From Myxococcota bacterium (GTDB taxonomy: Bacteria; Myxococcota_A; UBA796; CAJQPC01), in NCBI GenBank assembly GCA_023150775.1, contig JAKLKE010000004.1, forward strand, positions 1 to 64,000: a stretch of 64,000 nt of DNA, written 5' to 3'. Under the pieces are notes generated by a model that saw nothing but the letters and a program-made list of their open reading frames with translations, did not search any database and had not been told where the DNA came from. Position 1 is the stretch's first letter. The number at the start of each line of letters is the position of its first letter. Shown here in pieces: positions 14,741 to 23,006 of the stretch. A program made the position numbers and the translations under genes.

Positions 14741-16813
14741 ATGACGCTCTTCGCCCTGCTCTCGTTTTCCGCCGCCTTCGCCCAGGAGGAGGGGCCACGC
14801 TCTGCCCCGGCGGAGGGGGAGGTGCCGGGCGCGGAGATCACCGTCGAGGCCCAGGCCCCCGGCGCCCGCGCCCTGGACGACCCCACGAGCGTCACGATCA
14901 TCGACGTCGACGAGCGCCTCTCCGCCGCCGCGGACCTCGCCGACGTCATCGAGACGGCCACGGGCACCACCGTCGTGCAGCTCGGCGGCCTGGGCGATCT
15001 CAGCGCGGTGAGCATCCGCGGGTCGAGCCTACGCCAGGTGCAGGTCTTCCTCGACGGCGTGCCCTTAAACCCCGATGGCAGCGCCGTCGTGAACCTCTCC
15101 GAGCTGCCGCTCCAGGCCTTCTCCCGGGTCGAGGTCTACCGAGGCAACGCCCCGCCGCTCTTCGCCGCCGCGCCCATGGGCGGGGTGATCAACCTCGTGA
15201 GCCAGCCCGGCGCGCCCGCGCCCAGGGCCCGGGCCTCTGTGGGCAGCTACGGCACGCTCCAGGGCGGCGCTTCAGGGGGGGCGAGCGCCCAGCGCTGGGG
15301 GGGTCAGACCGACCTCTGGCTCATCGCTGAAGGGATGCGCACCCGCGGCGACTTCGACGCCTTCTCCGACAACGCCACGCCCTACAACCCCCTCGACGAC
15401 GACCTCGGCCCCCGGCTCAACAACCAGAAGGCCCAGGTGATGACCCACGCCCGGGCCCGCTACATCGGCGCCTCGGGCCGGGTGACCTTGGTCTCCAGCC
15501 TCTTGCAGCGCGGCGAGGGCCTGCCCGGCCCCGTCGAGAGCCCCGCCGTCCGCGCCCAGCTCGACACCACCCGCCACGTCGGCGTGCTGGAGGCCGAGCG
15601 CTGCGGTGAGCTGGCCATCGCCCAGGCCCGGGCCTTCCGCACCGACCGCGTCGAACGTTTTGATGACCGCGACGGCGAGCTGGGCAGCGGCGGGCTCCAC
15701 CAGCAGAGCGCCTTCGCCACCACGGGCCTGCTCCTCCACGGCGCCTGGGCCCCAGCACCCTGGGTCAACCCCAGCCTCACCCTGAGCGGCCGCGTCGATG
15801 GCGTCACCCAGACCGACCTCACGAGCGGCGAAGCGGACGATCCCCGGCGCCGCCTCGCCGGATCCGCGGCCTTGGCCCTGCCGATGCACCTCGGCGACGG
15901 CGTCTGGGAGCTGAGCCCGGTGCTCCAAGGCCAAGCCCTCAACTCCCGGGCGATCGGCGCCGTGCCCGTCACGGAGCTGCCGATCGTGGAGGAGGGTGAG
16001 CACCTGCTTCTGGCGTTCACCCCGCGTCTGGGCGTCTCTGTGCAGCCGACGAGCTGGCTCGCGCTGCGCACAAACGCCGGGCGATTTCTGCGCGCGCCCG
16101 ACTTCACCGAGCTGTTCGGTGAGCGCGGCGCGATTCAAGGAAACCCCAGCTTGCGCCCCGAGCGGGGGGTGCAGGCCGACCTCGGCGCCCGAGCCCAGTG
16201 GACGCCGGCCTGGGGCGCGGTGTGGCTCGACGCCGCCGGCTTTATCAACCAGGCCGAAGACCTCATCGTGCTCGTGCAGAACGCCCAGCGCAGCTCGGTT
16301 CCGGTCAATCTCGGCGAGGCCCGCACCGTCGGCGCCGAGCTGGCCCTCACGCTCACTGTGCTGGATCGCCTCGACAGCCAGACCAACCTCACCTGGACCC
16401 GCTCCGAGAGCCTCGTGGACCGCCCCGAGCTCTACAAAAACCAGCTCCCCCGGGTGCCGGTCTGGGAGCTGAGCCAGGCGACGAGCGCGCAGATTGTGCC
16501 CGCCCTGCGGATTGGGCACACCTGGAGCTATGTGGACGGCAACTACTGGGACGCGACGAATTTTTATGAGGCCGCTCCGAGGGCCATTCACGGCGCCTTC
16601 GCCCGGCTGACCGTAGATAGTCTCTCCGCCGAGCTCTCTGTGCTCAACCTCACCGATCGAATCACCCAGGTCGTCGATCGATCCCCCACAGACCCAGACG
16701 ACGACGCCCTCATCGTGGCGCCGATGACCGACTTCGTGGGCTACCCCCTCGCCGGGCGCACCCTGATGTTCACCTTACGCTGGGCCCCCGAAGGCCCAGA
16801 GGAGACACCATGA
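14741..16813 (+). CDS. TonB-dependent outer-membrane receptor, probable cobalamin transporter (BtuB-like)
   Basis: A 690-residue outer-membrane protein. A signal peptide (MTLFALLSFSAAFAQ) is followed by a TonB-box-like segment (AEITVEA), a plug domain (SVTIIDVDE, then VSIRGSSLRQVQVFLDGVPL, LPLQAFSRVEVYRGNAPP and GGVINLVSQPG) and a 22-strand-type barrel ending in an aromatic strand (GRTLMFTLRWAP). The barrel contains the family's GNPSLRPERG motif. The riboswitch directly upstream makes B12 or a corrinoid the likely cargo. It is translationally coupled (ATGA) to the next lipoprotein gene. I leave the btuB symbol off because substrate is inferred from regulation only. Confidence 0.92.
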   Translation: MTLFALLSFSAAFAQEEGPRSAPAEGEVPGAEITVEAQAPGARALDDPTSVTIIDVDERLSAAADLADVIETATGTTVVQLGGLGDLSAVSIRGSSLRQVQVFLDGVPLNPDGSAVVNLSELPLQAFSRVEVYRGNAPPLFAAAPMGGVINLVSQPGAPAPRARASVGSYGTLQGGASGGASAQRWGGQTDLWLIAEGMRTRGDFDAFSDNATPYNPLDDDLGPRLNNQKAQVMTHARARYIGASGRVTLVSSLLQRGEGLPGPVESPAVRAQLDTTRHVGVLEAERCGELAIAQARAFRTDRVERFDDRDGELGSGGLHQQSAFATTGLLLHGAWAPAPWVNPSLTLSGRVDGVTQTDLTSGEADDPRRRLAGSAALALPMHLGDGVWELSPVLQGQALNSRAIGAVPVTELPIVEEGEHLLLAFTPRLGVSVQPTSWLALRTNAGRFLRAPDFTELFGERGAIQGNPSLRPERGVQADLGARAQWTPAWGAVWLDAAGFINQAEDLIVLVQNAQRSSVPVNLGEARTVGAELALTLTVLDRLDSQTNLTWTRSESLVDRPELYKNQLPRVPVWELSQATSAQIVPALRIGHTWSYVDGNYWDATNFYEAAPRAIHGAFARLTVDSLSAELSVLNLTDRITQVVDRSPTDPDDDALIVAPMTDFVGYPLAGRTLMFTLRWAPEGPEETP

Positions 16814-17910
16814 CCGTCTTTTCTCTCACGCGCTGGACGGCCCTCGCCAGCCTGGGCCTCATCGCCTGCAAAGACGCCGACGACGGCCTCCTCGACGACA
16901 CAGACGCCACGGCAGACGGCGCGCTGGCCGTCATCACCACCGTCGCCCAAGACTACGCCACGGGGGGATTCGCCACGGTGTCCCTCGACGACTGGACGGT
17001 GAACGACGGCCTCTTCTTGACGACGGGCGACGCCGCGCTGAGCGTTGACGCCGGGGTGATCTACCAGATCAACCGCTACGGATACGACAACCTGCGGCGC
17101 TACACCCCGGGTGAGTGGGCGGCGCCGATGTGGGAGCGCAGCACCGGAGATCGCACAAACCCCTACGACGCCGCCACCTGCGCCGGCAAGCTCTTCGTGA
17201 GCCTGTACAATGACGACGCCTTGGCCGTGCTGGACCCCATGACCGGGGATCTGCTCAGCGAGGTGGATCTCAGCGAGGCCGTGATTCAGGGCGGGCCAGA
17301 GTCCGAGGCCACGGAGCTGATCGTGCGGGGTGACGCCCTCTATGTGGCGCTCAACGGCCTCGATCAGGCGAACGGCTGGGCGAGCGTCGGCGGCGCGGTG
17401 GTGGAGGTGGACTGTGTGGGTGAGACGGTCACCGGGCGCTGGGCCGTGGGCGGCAACACCCAGCTCCACGACTGGGACGGCGCGGGCCTGCTCGTCTCCT
17501 CCGAGTCCATCGACGGCGCCGGGGCCGGGGTGTGGTCGCTAGACCCCGACGAGGACGAGCTCACGAAGCTCATCGACGGCGACCGCCTCGGCGGGGCCAT
17601 CAGCGACGTGGCGGCCTCGGGCGCGGACGCCTTGATCCTCACCCCCTCGGCGGACTACGCCACATACACCATGACCTGCGCGGATCTGGGCACGGGCGCG
17701 CTCACCGAGCTCGGCAGCTTCTCCGAATATCTGCCCAAGGTCGAGGTGAACGATCGGGGCGAGGCCTGGGTGATCGCCCGCTGGGGCTGGGCGGATCCGG
17801 CGAACGACAAGCCGGGGATCTACGTCGTGGACCTGGCGAGCTGCGCGCTCAAGAACGCCGAGGACCCGATCACCTTCACCTTGGCGCCCTACGATCTGGA
17901 CTGGTTGTGA
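16810..17910 (+). CDS. Surface lipoprotein, probable beta-propeller, in the B12 uptake operon
   Basis: A 366-residue lipoprotein: signal peptide with lipobox GLIAC, an Asp-rich linker (DADDGLLDDTDATAD), then a repetitive beta-rich body. The segments LFVSLYNDDALAVLDPMTGDL, LYVALNGLDQANGW, LLVSSESIDGAGAGVWSLD and DALILTPSADYATYTMTC (longer ones abbreviated) have the spacing of propeller blades. In Bacteroides the lipoprotein BtuG is a beta-propeller that captures B12 on top of BtuB; this gene has the same position, localisation and apparent fold. Homology to BtuG is not claimed. It overlaps the receptor gene by four bases. Confidence 0.7.
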   Translation: MTVFSLTRWTALASLGLIACKDADDGLLDDTDATADGALAVITTVAQDYATGGFATVSLDDWTVNDGLFLTTGDAALSVDAGVIYQINRYGYDNLRRYTPGEWAAPMWERSTGDRTNPYDAATCAGKLFVSLYNDDALAVLDPMTGDLLSEVDLSEAVIQGGPESEATELIVRGDALYVALNGLDQANGWASVGGAVVEVDCVGETVTGRWAVGGNTQLHDWDGAGLLVSSESIDGAGAGVWSLDPDEDELTKLIDGDRLGGAISDVAASGADALILTPSADYATYTMTCADLGTGALTELGSFSEYLPKVEVNDRGEAWVIARWGWADPANDKPGIYVVDLASCALKNAEDPITFTLAPYDLDWL

Positions 17911-17915
17911 TCGGG

Positions 17916-18266
17916 ATGAGGCGCCGCCGCATAACGAGCCTGCTCGGCCTCGTGGTCTTTTTTGTGGGCTGTGTGCCCGAGGCGCCCGAGGCCTGCCTCA
18001 CCCTCTGCGACGCCGTCGTCGAGGCCACGAGCGCCTGCTTAGAGGCCGAGGAGCTCACCTGGACGGCCAAAGGATATGACGACGAGGCCGCCTTCTTGTC
18101 GTCGTGTGAGACCTGGGCCTGGGAGCAGGCGCAGCTCGCCCAAGGGGACTTGGACGAGCTTCAGGGGGCCTGCGCGGCGTCCGAGACGGCGGTGCGGGCT
18201 TTGCCGACGCCGCCGTCTTGCGCGGAGATCACTGAGACGCGCTGGTCGTCGCCGTCTTGGGAGTGA
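17916..18266 (+). CDS. Small Cys-rich lipoprotein, third gene of the B12 operon
   Basis: A 116-residue protein starting at ATG 17916, five bases after the previous stop. Signal peptide with Arg-rich start (MRRRRITSLLGLVVFF) and lipobox VGC. The mature part has six further Cys (ACLTLCD, SACLEAEE, SSCETW, GACAAS, SCAEITE), suggesting three disulfides. No family is recognised. The 3' end overlaps the convergent coiled-coil gene by 38 bases, so both stops lie inside the neighbour. Confidence 0.65.
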   Translation: MRRRRITSLLGLVVFFVGCVPEAPEACLTLCDAVVEATSACLEAEELTWTAKGYDDEAAFLSSCETWAWEQAQLAQGDLDELQGACAASETAVRALPTPPSCAEITETRWSSPSWE

Positions 18267-19377
18267 GGGCGCCCACCTCGTCCTGGAAAGGCTTGAGGTC
18301 GATGGCCTGGCCCGCGGAGCTGAGGGCCTGGGCCTCGGCGAGCTCAAGAACGGCGGCGGCGTAGTCGCGGCGGGCCTCGGCCTCCTTGAGCTTGGCCCGG
18401 GCGGCCTTCACCTCGGCGCCCTCGGCCTTCTCGGCGCCTTTCGCGGCGCTGGCGTCGGCGGAGCGGGCGTCCACGGCGGCCTCGGCGGCCTTGGCGTTCG
18501 CGCGCTCCATCTCCGTGGCCTGCTTGGCCTCAGCGACGGCGTCTTTGGTGGCGCTGACCTGGTCTTTCTGGGCGTCAACCTGGTCTTTCTGCGCGGCGAC
18601 CGCCCCGTCAGCCTTCTCGTTCGCCTGCTTGGCCTCGGCCTTCGCGGCCTTCACGTCACCCTTGGCGAGCTTCACCTGGGCCCCGGCCTCTTTCTCGGCG
18701 GCCTTGGCGTCGTGGGCCTTGGACTTGGCGTCTTTCACGGCGGACTTCGCCGTCTTGATGGCGACCTTGGCGTCGTTCACGACGTCTTTGCTCGTGGCGT
18801 CGGCCTTGAGCTCGGCCTTGCGGGCCTTGTACGCCGCCTTGGCCTCGACCACCCGGGCCTTCGCCGCGGCGACCGACGCGTTGGCCTCCTCCGTCTTCAC
18901 CTTGGCCGCCGTCTCATCGGCCTTGCGGGCCTCGTACACGGCCTCGCGGGCGGCGATGTTGGCTTTGCCTTGGTCCTCGACGGCTTTGGCTTGGTCTTTC
19001 ACCGCCGAGAGCTCACTCTTGGCCTCACGAACGTCGGCCTTCGCGGCCTTCACGTCGTCTTTGCTGGCCTTGACGTCCCCCTTGGCGTCTTTCACCGCGC
19101 CATCGGCGGCGTCCGCGTCGTTCTTGGCGGCCTGAACCTCGTCCTTGGCGTCGGCGCGGGCGGCCTCGGCGGCGGCCTCAGCGGCCTCGGCGGCCTCCAG
19201 GGCGGCTTGAGCGCTCTTGACGTCGGACTCAGCGGCGGCCAGGGCGTTCTGGGGGTCGATGAGGTTTGTGCGGGCGTCGGCGGAGAGCGCGCTGAGCGCC
19301 GCGTCATCGACCTTGGGCCCCGCGATGGCCAGAGAGCCCACAACGAGCGCGAGCGTGACGATGAGTGAACGAAGCAT
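18229..19377 (-). CDS. Secreted Ala/Lys/Asp-rich coiled-coil protein
   Basis: A 382-residue protein: signal peptide (MLRSLIVTLALVVGSLAIAG) followed by ~310 residues made almost only of Ala, Lys, Asp, Glu and Val in heptad and undecad patterns (AKADVREAKSEL, AKGDVKAAKAEAKQ, VKDAKSKAHDAK). This predicts one long periplasmic or surface alpha-helical rod, similar in composition to LEA-type and apolipoprotein-like helices. The last ~40 residues are not coiled coil. A strong promoter and GGAG site lie directly upstream, so it is probably abundant. Function unknown; the name of any family would be a guess. Confidence 0.8.
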   Translation of the reverse strand: MLRSLIVTLALVVGSLAIAGPKVDDAALSALSADARTNLIDPQNALAAAESDVKSAQAALEAAEAAEAAAEAARADAKDEVQAAKNDADAADGAVKDAKGDVKASKDDVKAAKADVREAKSELSAVKDQAKAVEDQGKANIAAREAVYEARKADETAAKVKTEEANASVAAAKARVVEAKAAYKARKAELKADATSKDVVNDAKVAIKTAKSAVKDAKSKAHDAKAAEKEAGAQVKLAKGDVKAAKAEAKQANEKADGAVAAQKDQVDAQKDQVSATKDAVAEAKQATEMERANAKAAEAAVDARSADASAAKGAEKAEGAEVKAARAKLKEAEARRDYAAAVLELAEAQALSSAGQAIDLKPFQDEVGALTPKTATTSASQ

Positions 19378-19393
19378 AGTTTCTCTCCAGGAG

Positions 19394-19421
19394 ATTGTAT
19401 TGCTGAACTGTACAAGGTCAA
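19394..19421 (-). promoter_or_regulatory. Strong promoter of the coiled-coil gene
   Basis: Minus strand: TTGACC, 16 bases, TACAAT (five of six in the -10). The start codon at 19377 is only about 10 bases after the expected transcription start, with GGAG at 19385-19388. The surrounding 100 bases are AT-rich compared with the window. Confidence 0.6.
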
Positions 19422-19539
19422 TGTAACGTCAACTCCTAGGCAGGATCTGTTTCGTTTTGTTTTCATTTCCCCTTGACCTCTCTACAGCAGGTGATCGTGC
19501 GCACTTGCCGAGGCGCCTGGGTCGGGGCATTGGGGTGGG

Positions 19540-19902
19540 GTGAACCCGCTCAAACGTGCCCTTCATCTCCTCGCCGTGGGCCTTTTTGGGCTCTCGGCCT
19601 TGGTGCAGCTCAACGACCCAGACCCTTGGGGCTGGACGTTCGTGTACCTCGTCGCCGCGCTCCTCGCCGGGCTCAACGCCGCCGGGCGCCCCTCCCCCGG
19701 CCTCGCCCGTGGCCTCGCCGCCGTCGCCGCGCTGTGGGCCCTGAGCCTCGTGCCGTCGCTGGGGCCGGTCACTCTGAGCGAGCTGGTCTCCGACATGAAG
19801 ATGCTGCGCCCCGAGGTCGAGTTTGCCCGTGAGCTCGGCGGCCTGTTGATCATCACGCTCTACGCCTTGCCCACCGCCCTCCCCCGTCGCCGAGGCGCCT
19901 GA
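19540..19902 (+). CDS. TMEM220-like membrane protein
   Basis: A 120-residue integral membrane protein with four hydrophobic segments. The QLNDPDPWGWTFVYLVAALLA motif (given here in part) is the signature of the transmembrane family 220 proteins, whose function is unknown. The start is a GTG. The stop overlaps the next start (TGATG), so it is coupled to the DUF1028 gene. Confidence 0.75.
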   Translation: MNPLKRALHLLAVGLFGLSALVQLNDPDPWGWTFVYLVAALLAGLNAAGRPSPGLARGLAAVAALWALSLVPSLGPVTLSELVSDMKMLRPEVEFARELGGLLIITLYALPTALPRRRGA

Positions 19903-20669
19903 TGTCCCCCCGAGCCGCCGCCCTGCTCACCGCCTTTGGCCTCGCCGCCTGGGCAACCCCCGCTGGGGCCACCTGGTCCCTCGTCGCCGTTGACCCCGCG
20001 ACCGGTGAGGTCGGCGCCGCCGCGGCCACCTGCGGGAAGATGGTCTGGTTCATCGCGGAGGTGGTCCCCGGGCGCGGCGCCGTCGTCGCCCAGGCCGACA
20101 CGCTCCTCGACGGGCGTGACCTCGGCGCCGAGGGCCTCGCCGCGGGGCTCACCCCGGGGGAGATCCTCGACGAGCTGACCGATCCGGCGTTTGATCCGGC
20201 GTTTGAGACGCGGCAATACGGCGTCGCCGCCCTCTCCGGCGAGGCCGCGGCCTTCACCGGCGCCGAGGCTGAAGACGTCGCGATCTCCATGGGCGACGGC
20301 TCGTTGACCGTTCAGGGCAACCTCCTCATCGGGGCGGCCGTCGTCGAGGACAGCTTCGCCGCGTTCCAAGACGCCGAGGGCCTGCCCATGGAGGAGCGCC
20401 TCATGCGTGGGCTTGAGGCCGGGGCCGCCCAAGGAGGGGACTCCCGCTGCCCGCCCGAGCGCGCGGCGAAGAGCGCGTTCATCACCGTCGCGACCGAAGA
20501 CGGTGAGCTGCGAACCTGGCGAGACCGGGGCTATGGCCCGCCCATCGAGGGCCTCCGCGCAGAGCTGAACGGCTCGGGCTGCGCGAGCGCGCCGGGCCAA
20601 GGGTCGGGCCAGTGGCTGTGGGCGCTGGCCGGGCTCGACGTGCTCAGGCGCCGTCGCCGGGCAGCTTGA
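19902..20669 (+). CDS. Secreted DUF1028-family protein with a MYXO-CTERM-like tail
   Basis: A 255-residue protein with a signal peptide and the DUF1028 (Ntn-hydrolase-like) pattern: ATWSLVAVDPATGEVGAAAA, GRGAVVAQADT, the RQYGVAALSGEAAAFTG segment, QGNLLIGAAVV, LPMEERLMRGLEAG and GGDSRCPPERAAKSAFITV (abbreviated). The active nucleophile in this family would be exposed after the leader. The C-terminus has a lone Cys in SGCASAPG, a hydrophobic WLWALAGLDVL and five Arg, the layout of a MYXO-CTERM/PEP-CTERM-like sorting tail. It overlaps the TMEM220-like gene and, at its 3' end, the convergent lipoprotein gene. Confidence 0.8.
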   Translation: MSPRAAALLTAFGLAAWATPAGATWSLVAVDPATGEVGAAAATCGKMVWFIAEVVPGRGAVVAQADTLLDGRDLGAEGLAAGLTPGEILDELTDPAFDPAFETRQYGVAALSGEAAAFTGAEAEDVAISMGDGSLTVQGNLLIGAAVVEDSFAAFQDAEGLPMEERLMRGLEAGAAQGGDSRCPPERAAKSAFITVATEDGELRTWRDRGYGPPIEGLRAELNGSGCASAPGQGSGQWLWALAGLDVLRRRRRAA

Positions 20670-21309
20670 GCACATACACCGGGGTGAGGCTGTAGTCGCC
20701 GTCCGGCGCTGGCGGGGCGGTGACGGGGATCGTCTCGCCCGCGAGGTCGGCGGCGGTGCCCGCGTAGCCGTAGACGTAGATCGCCTCGGCCTGGCCGTCC
20801 TCGCCGACGCCGTCGGTGGCGATGTACGCGCCGTAGAGTGAGCCCGCCGCCGCCTGGTCGGCGTCGTCCTTGAGGCCGGCGACGATGTCGGGGTGCAAGG
20901 CGCCGAGGCCGAGGAGCAAGGTCGTGGGGAGCCCCTCAGCGCCCTCGCAGGCGCCGTCGACCTGAGGCAGCTCCACGAGCCACCAGTGGTAGATCGCGGC
21001 GTCGGGCGACGGGACGTCTATGGCGGAGATCGGCGCGCGCAGGCTCTCGCAGATCGGCCCGTCGCTGGGCGTCTCCGGCAGGAGCGTGTAGTTGACCGTG
21101 AGCGCGGTGAGCGCGCCGCCGCTGAGGCTCGCCGTGGCGCCGACGGTGTACCAGGCCGGGGTCTGGGCGCCGGAGTCCGCCGACATCGTGTCGGAGTCGT
21201 CGGCGGTGTCGTCGGCGGAGGCGGCCGTGTCGGAGCTGTCGATCCGCCCTGTGCTGTCCAAGGACGTGCAGCTCGGCAGCAGCGCGATCAGCGCGAAGAG
21301 AACGAACAT
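20644..21309 (-). CDS. Lipoprotein of unknown function
   Basis: A 221-residue lipoprotein: MFVLFALIALLPSC is the signal peptide and lipobox, followed by a Ser/Thr/Asp linker rich in DD and SD pairs. The mature part is beta-rich and ends with YSLTPVYVLKLPG. ATG 21309 is best placed after the GGAG site; other in-frame ATGs at 21312 and 21348 exist. It is one of four consecutive lipoprotein genes on this strand. The 3' end overlaps the DUF1028 gene by 26 bases. No family recognised. Confidence 0.65.
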   Translation of the reverse strand: MFVLFALIALLPSCTSLDSTGRIDSSDTAASADDTADDSDTMSADSGAQTPAWYTVGATASLSGGALTALTVNYTLLPETPSDGPICESLRAPISAIDVPSPDAAIYHWWLVELPQVDGACEGAEGLPTTLLLGLGALHPDIVAGLKDDADQAAAGSLYGAYIATDGVGEDGQAEAIYVYGYAGTAADLAGETIPVTAPPAPDGDYSLTPVYVLKLPGDGA

Positions 21310-21369
21310 CATCGCTCCAGTGACGACCCTGCCTGCCTGGGCCAGCATAGCCTAGCCACAGCGCCGCCG

Positions 21370-21966
21370 CTACAGCGACCAGGCCCAAGTCGAGACGAAG
21401 CGGTAGGTCTCTCCGGGCGTCCAGCTCGGCGTGCCGTCGCGGGTCTCGCCGAGGTCGAGGGCCTCGGGGTAGACGAGGCCTTGGGGCATCGCCGTCTCGC
21501 CGTCGTAAGAGACGTACCAGCCGAGGCTCTGGCCGGGGTGAGGGTCGAGGCCGGCGGAGTCTGCCGGGGGCGCGCCGACGCCAAAGGCGACGATGCCCTC
21601 CAGGCTGGGATCATCGGCGTAGGCGCCGTCGCAGTCGTCCTCGATGGAGCGGAGCTGCACCTCCATCATCACGAGGCAGCGCTCGCAGCCCTCCAGCTCG
21701 CCGATGAGCACGCCGTCGAGGGACTGCAGCAGATCGCAGCGGCGTTTGCTCTCGGAGAGGCGGCGCTGCCAGCCGTCGTCGTAGAAGGTCCAGACGTGGG
21801 TGCCGCTGAGCCCTGAAGTCTCCGCCGTGGCCGTGGCCGAGCCCGTGGCCCAGGCGGGCGGCGTGTCACCGCAGGCGAAGAGGGCGGCGAGGGCGGCGAG
21901 GGCGAAGGGGACGAGCACGGGCACCTCGGCGGGTGGGGCGAGGGGCAGACCTCGCGCCACACACAT
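21370..21966 (-). CDS. Lipoprotein of unknown function
   Basis: A 198-residue protein with a hydrophobic segment ending in the lipobox LAALFAC, a short Thr/Ala linker, and a mature domain with four Cys (KRRCDLLQ, EGCERCLVM, DDCDGAY). It shares the layout of the neighbouring lipoproteins and probably lies in the same cell-surface set. The start is uncertain: ATG 21966 gives a long n-region, and an in-frame GTG about 14 codons later would suit a lipoprotein signal better. Confidence 0.6.
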   Translation of the reverse strand: MCVARGLPLAPPAEVPVLVPFALAALAALFACGDTPPAWATGSATATAETSGLSGTHVWTFYDDGWQRRLSESKRRCDLLQSLDGVLIGELEGCERCLVMMEVQLRSIEDDCDGAYADDPSLEGIVAFGVGAPPADSAGLDPHPGQSLGWYVSYDGETAMPQGLVYPEALDLGETRDGTPSWTPGETYRFVSTWAWSL

Positions 21967-21991
21967 AAACCGCCGAGGGGGGATCAGGCAA

Positions 21992-22843
21992 TCAGCGCAG
22001 CAACACCAGGGTCGGGTCCACGGCCGGGTAGGTCTGGGCCTTGAGCACCGAGGGCGAAGGCAGCTCCGTGGCCTTGTTCATGCTGGTGTAGGGCACGACA
22101 AAACCTTTGCGGTCGAGGGCGATCTCCAGCTCGCTCGACGCCTCCCAGGCCACGCTGACCACGGGCGCGGTGAGCTCAAAGGCGCCAGAGGAGGCTGAGG
22201 CGCGCAGGCCGAGGCGGCTGCCGAAGCTCTGAGAGACGCCCTCTTGGGACCAGACGAGGCCCGTCGTCTCCTCAAACACCGGGGCGTAGGCCGTCGCGGC
22301 GTCGGGGTCGATGGGGCCAAAGCTCAGGCCGAGCACCAAGGCCGCGATCTCGTCATCCGGCGTGCCGCCCTCGCCCCAGTCCTCGGGGCTGAAGGTCACG
22401 CAGTCGCTCGACAGCACGCTCAGGGCGCTCTCGAAAGAGGCCCAGGCGTCGTTGTCCCAGCTCGTCGCCTCGATGGAGGAGAGCGAGGCCACCACCATGC
22501 AGCTCCCGTCGGCGCCGGTGCTGCGGTCTTTGGTCTCGAAGGTGAAGGTGGCCATGGGGGGAGACTGCGTGCCCTGGTAGTAGGACCAGTACGCGAGGCC
22601 GAAGCCGTCGTAGCCGGTGATCACGACCACGGAGAGGCTCTGCGGCGCGACCTCCGGGTCGGCGTCGGTGTCGCTGTCGGTGTCCGAGTCGGAGTCGCTG
22701 TCGGCGTCGGTGTCGCTGTCCGCGTCGCTGTCGGCGTCGGCGTCCCCCTCGGAGTCGTCCGGCGTCTCGCCGTCGTCGCCCCGGTCGCAAGCCCCAATGG
22801 AGAGCAAGAGCGCGCCCCATGTCAACGTCGTGATGATCCGCAT
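21992..22843 (-). CDS. Lipoprotein with Asp/Ser/Thr-rich linker, paralogue of the next gene
   Basis: A 283-residue lipoprotein: MRIITTLTWGALLLSIGAC, then ~45 residues of alternating Asp, Ser, Thr and Ala, then a folded domain containing VVITGYDGFGLAYW and, later, VLGLSFGPIDPD. The domain matches the upstream gene (23007-23846) in length, in the GYDGFG segment and in the SFG-based segment, so the two are tandem paralogues. Such acidic linkers are common in myxobacterial surface lipoproteins and may bind calcium. Function unknown. Confidence 0.7.
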   Translation of the reverse strand: MRIITTLTWGALLLSIGACDRGDDGETPDDSEGDADADSDADSDTDADSDSDSDTDSDTDADPEVAPQSLSVVVITGYDGFGLAYWSYYQGTQSPPMATFTFETKDRSTGADGSCMVVASLSSIEATSWDNDAWASFESALSVLSSDCVTFSPEDWGEGGTPDDEIAALVLGLSFGPIDPDAATAYAPVFEETTGLVWSQEGVSQSFGSRLGLRASASSGAFELTAPVVSVAWEASSELEIALDRKGFVVPYTSMNKATELPSPSVLKAQTYPAVDPTLVLLR

Positions 22844-22939
22844 CCGCCCTTACTCCGTCATGGGTTCGTGGCTATGTCAGCGCAGTCACTAGGATACAGC
22901 CCCTCCGGGCGGCGTCGCAAGTGCTCAAAAGGACTATAG

Positions 22940-22967
22940 CAAAAAGGGCGCCCCGAGAGGCGCCCTT
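22940..22967 (-). terminator. Intrinsic terminator after the lipoprotein gene
   Basis: Minus strand: AAGGGCGCC, six-base loop, GGCGCCCTT, then TTT. The nine-base stem is perfect and is followed by five T in total. It lies 40 bases after the stop of the 23007-23846 gene and separates it from its paralogue. Confidence 0.85.
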
Positions 22968-23006
22968 CGACGATCCCCGGAGGATCGCCCACCAGAACCC
23001 GTCCGG

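Noticed and set aside
22660-22760. Simple-sequence DNA repeat (also at 23690-23760)
   Set aside because: These are Asp/Ser/Thr codon runs in lipoprotein linkers, not non-coding repeats or CRISPR.
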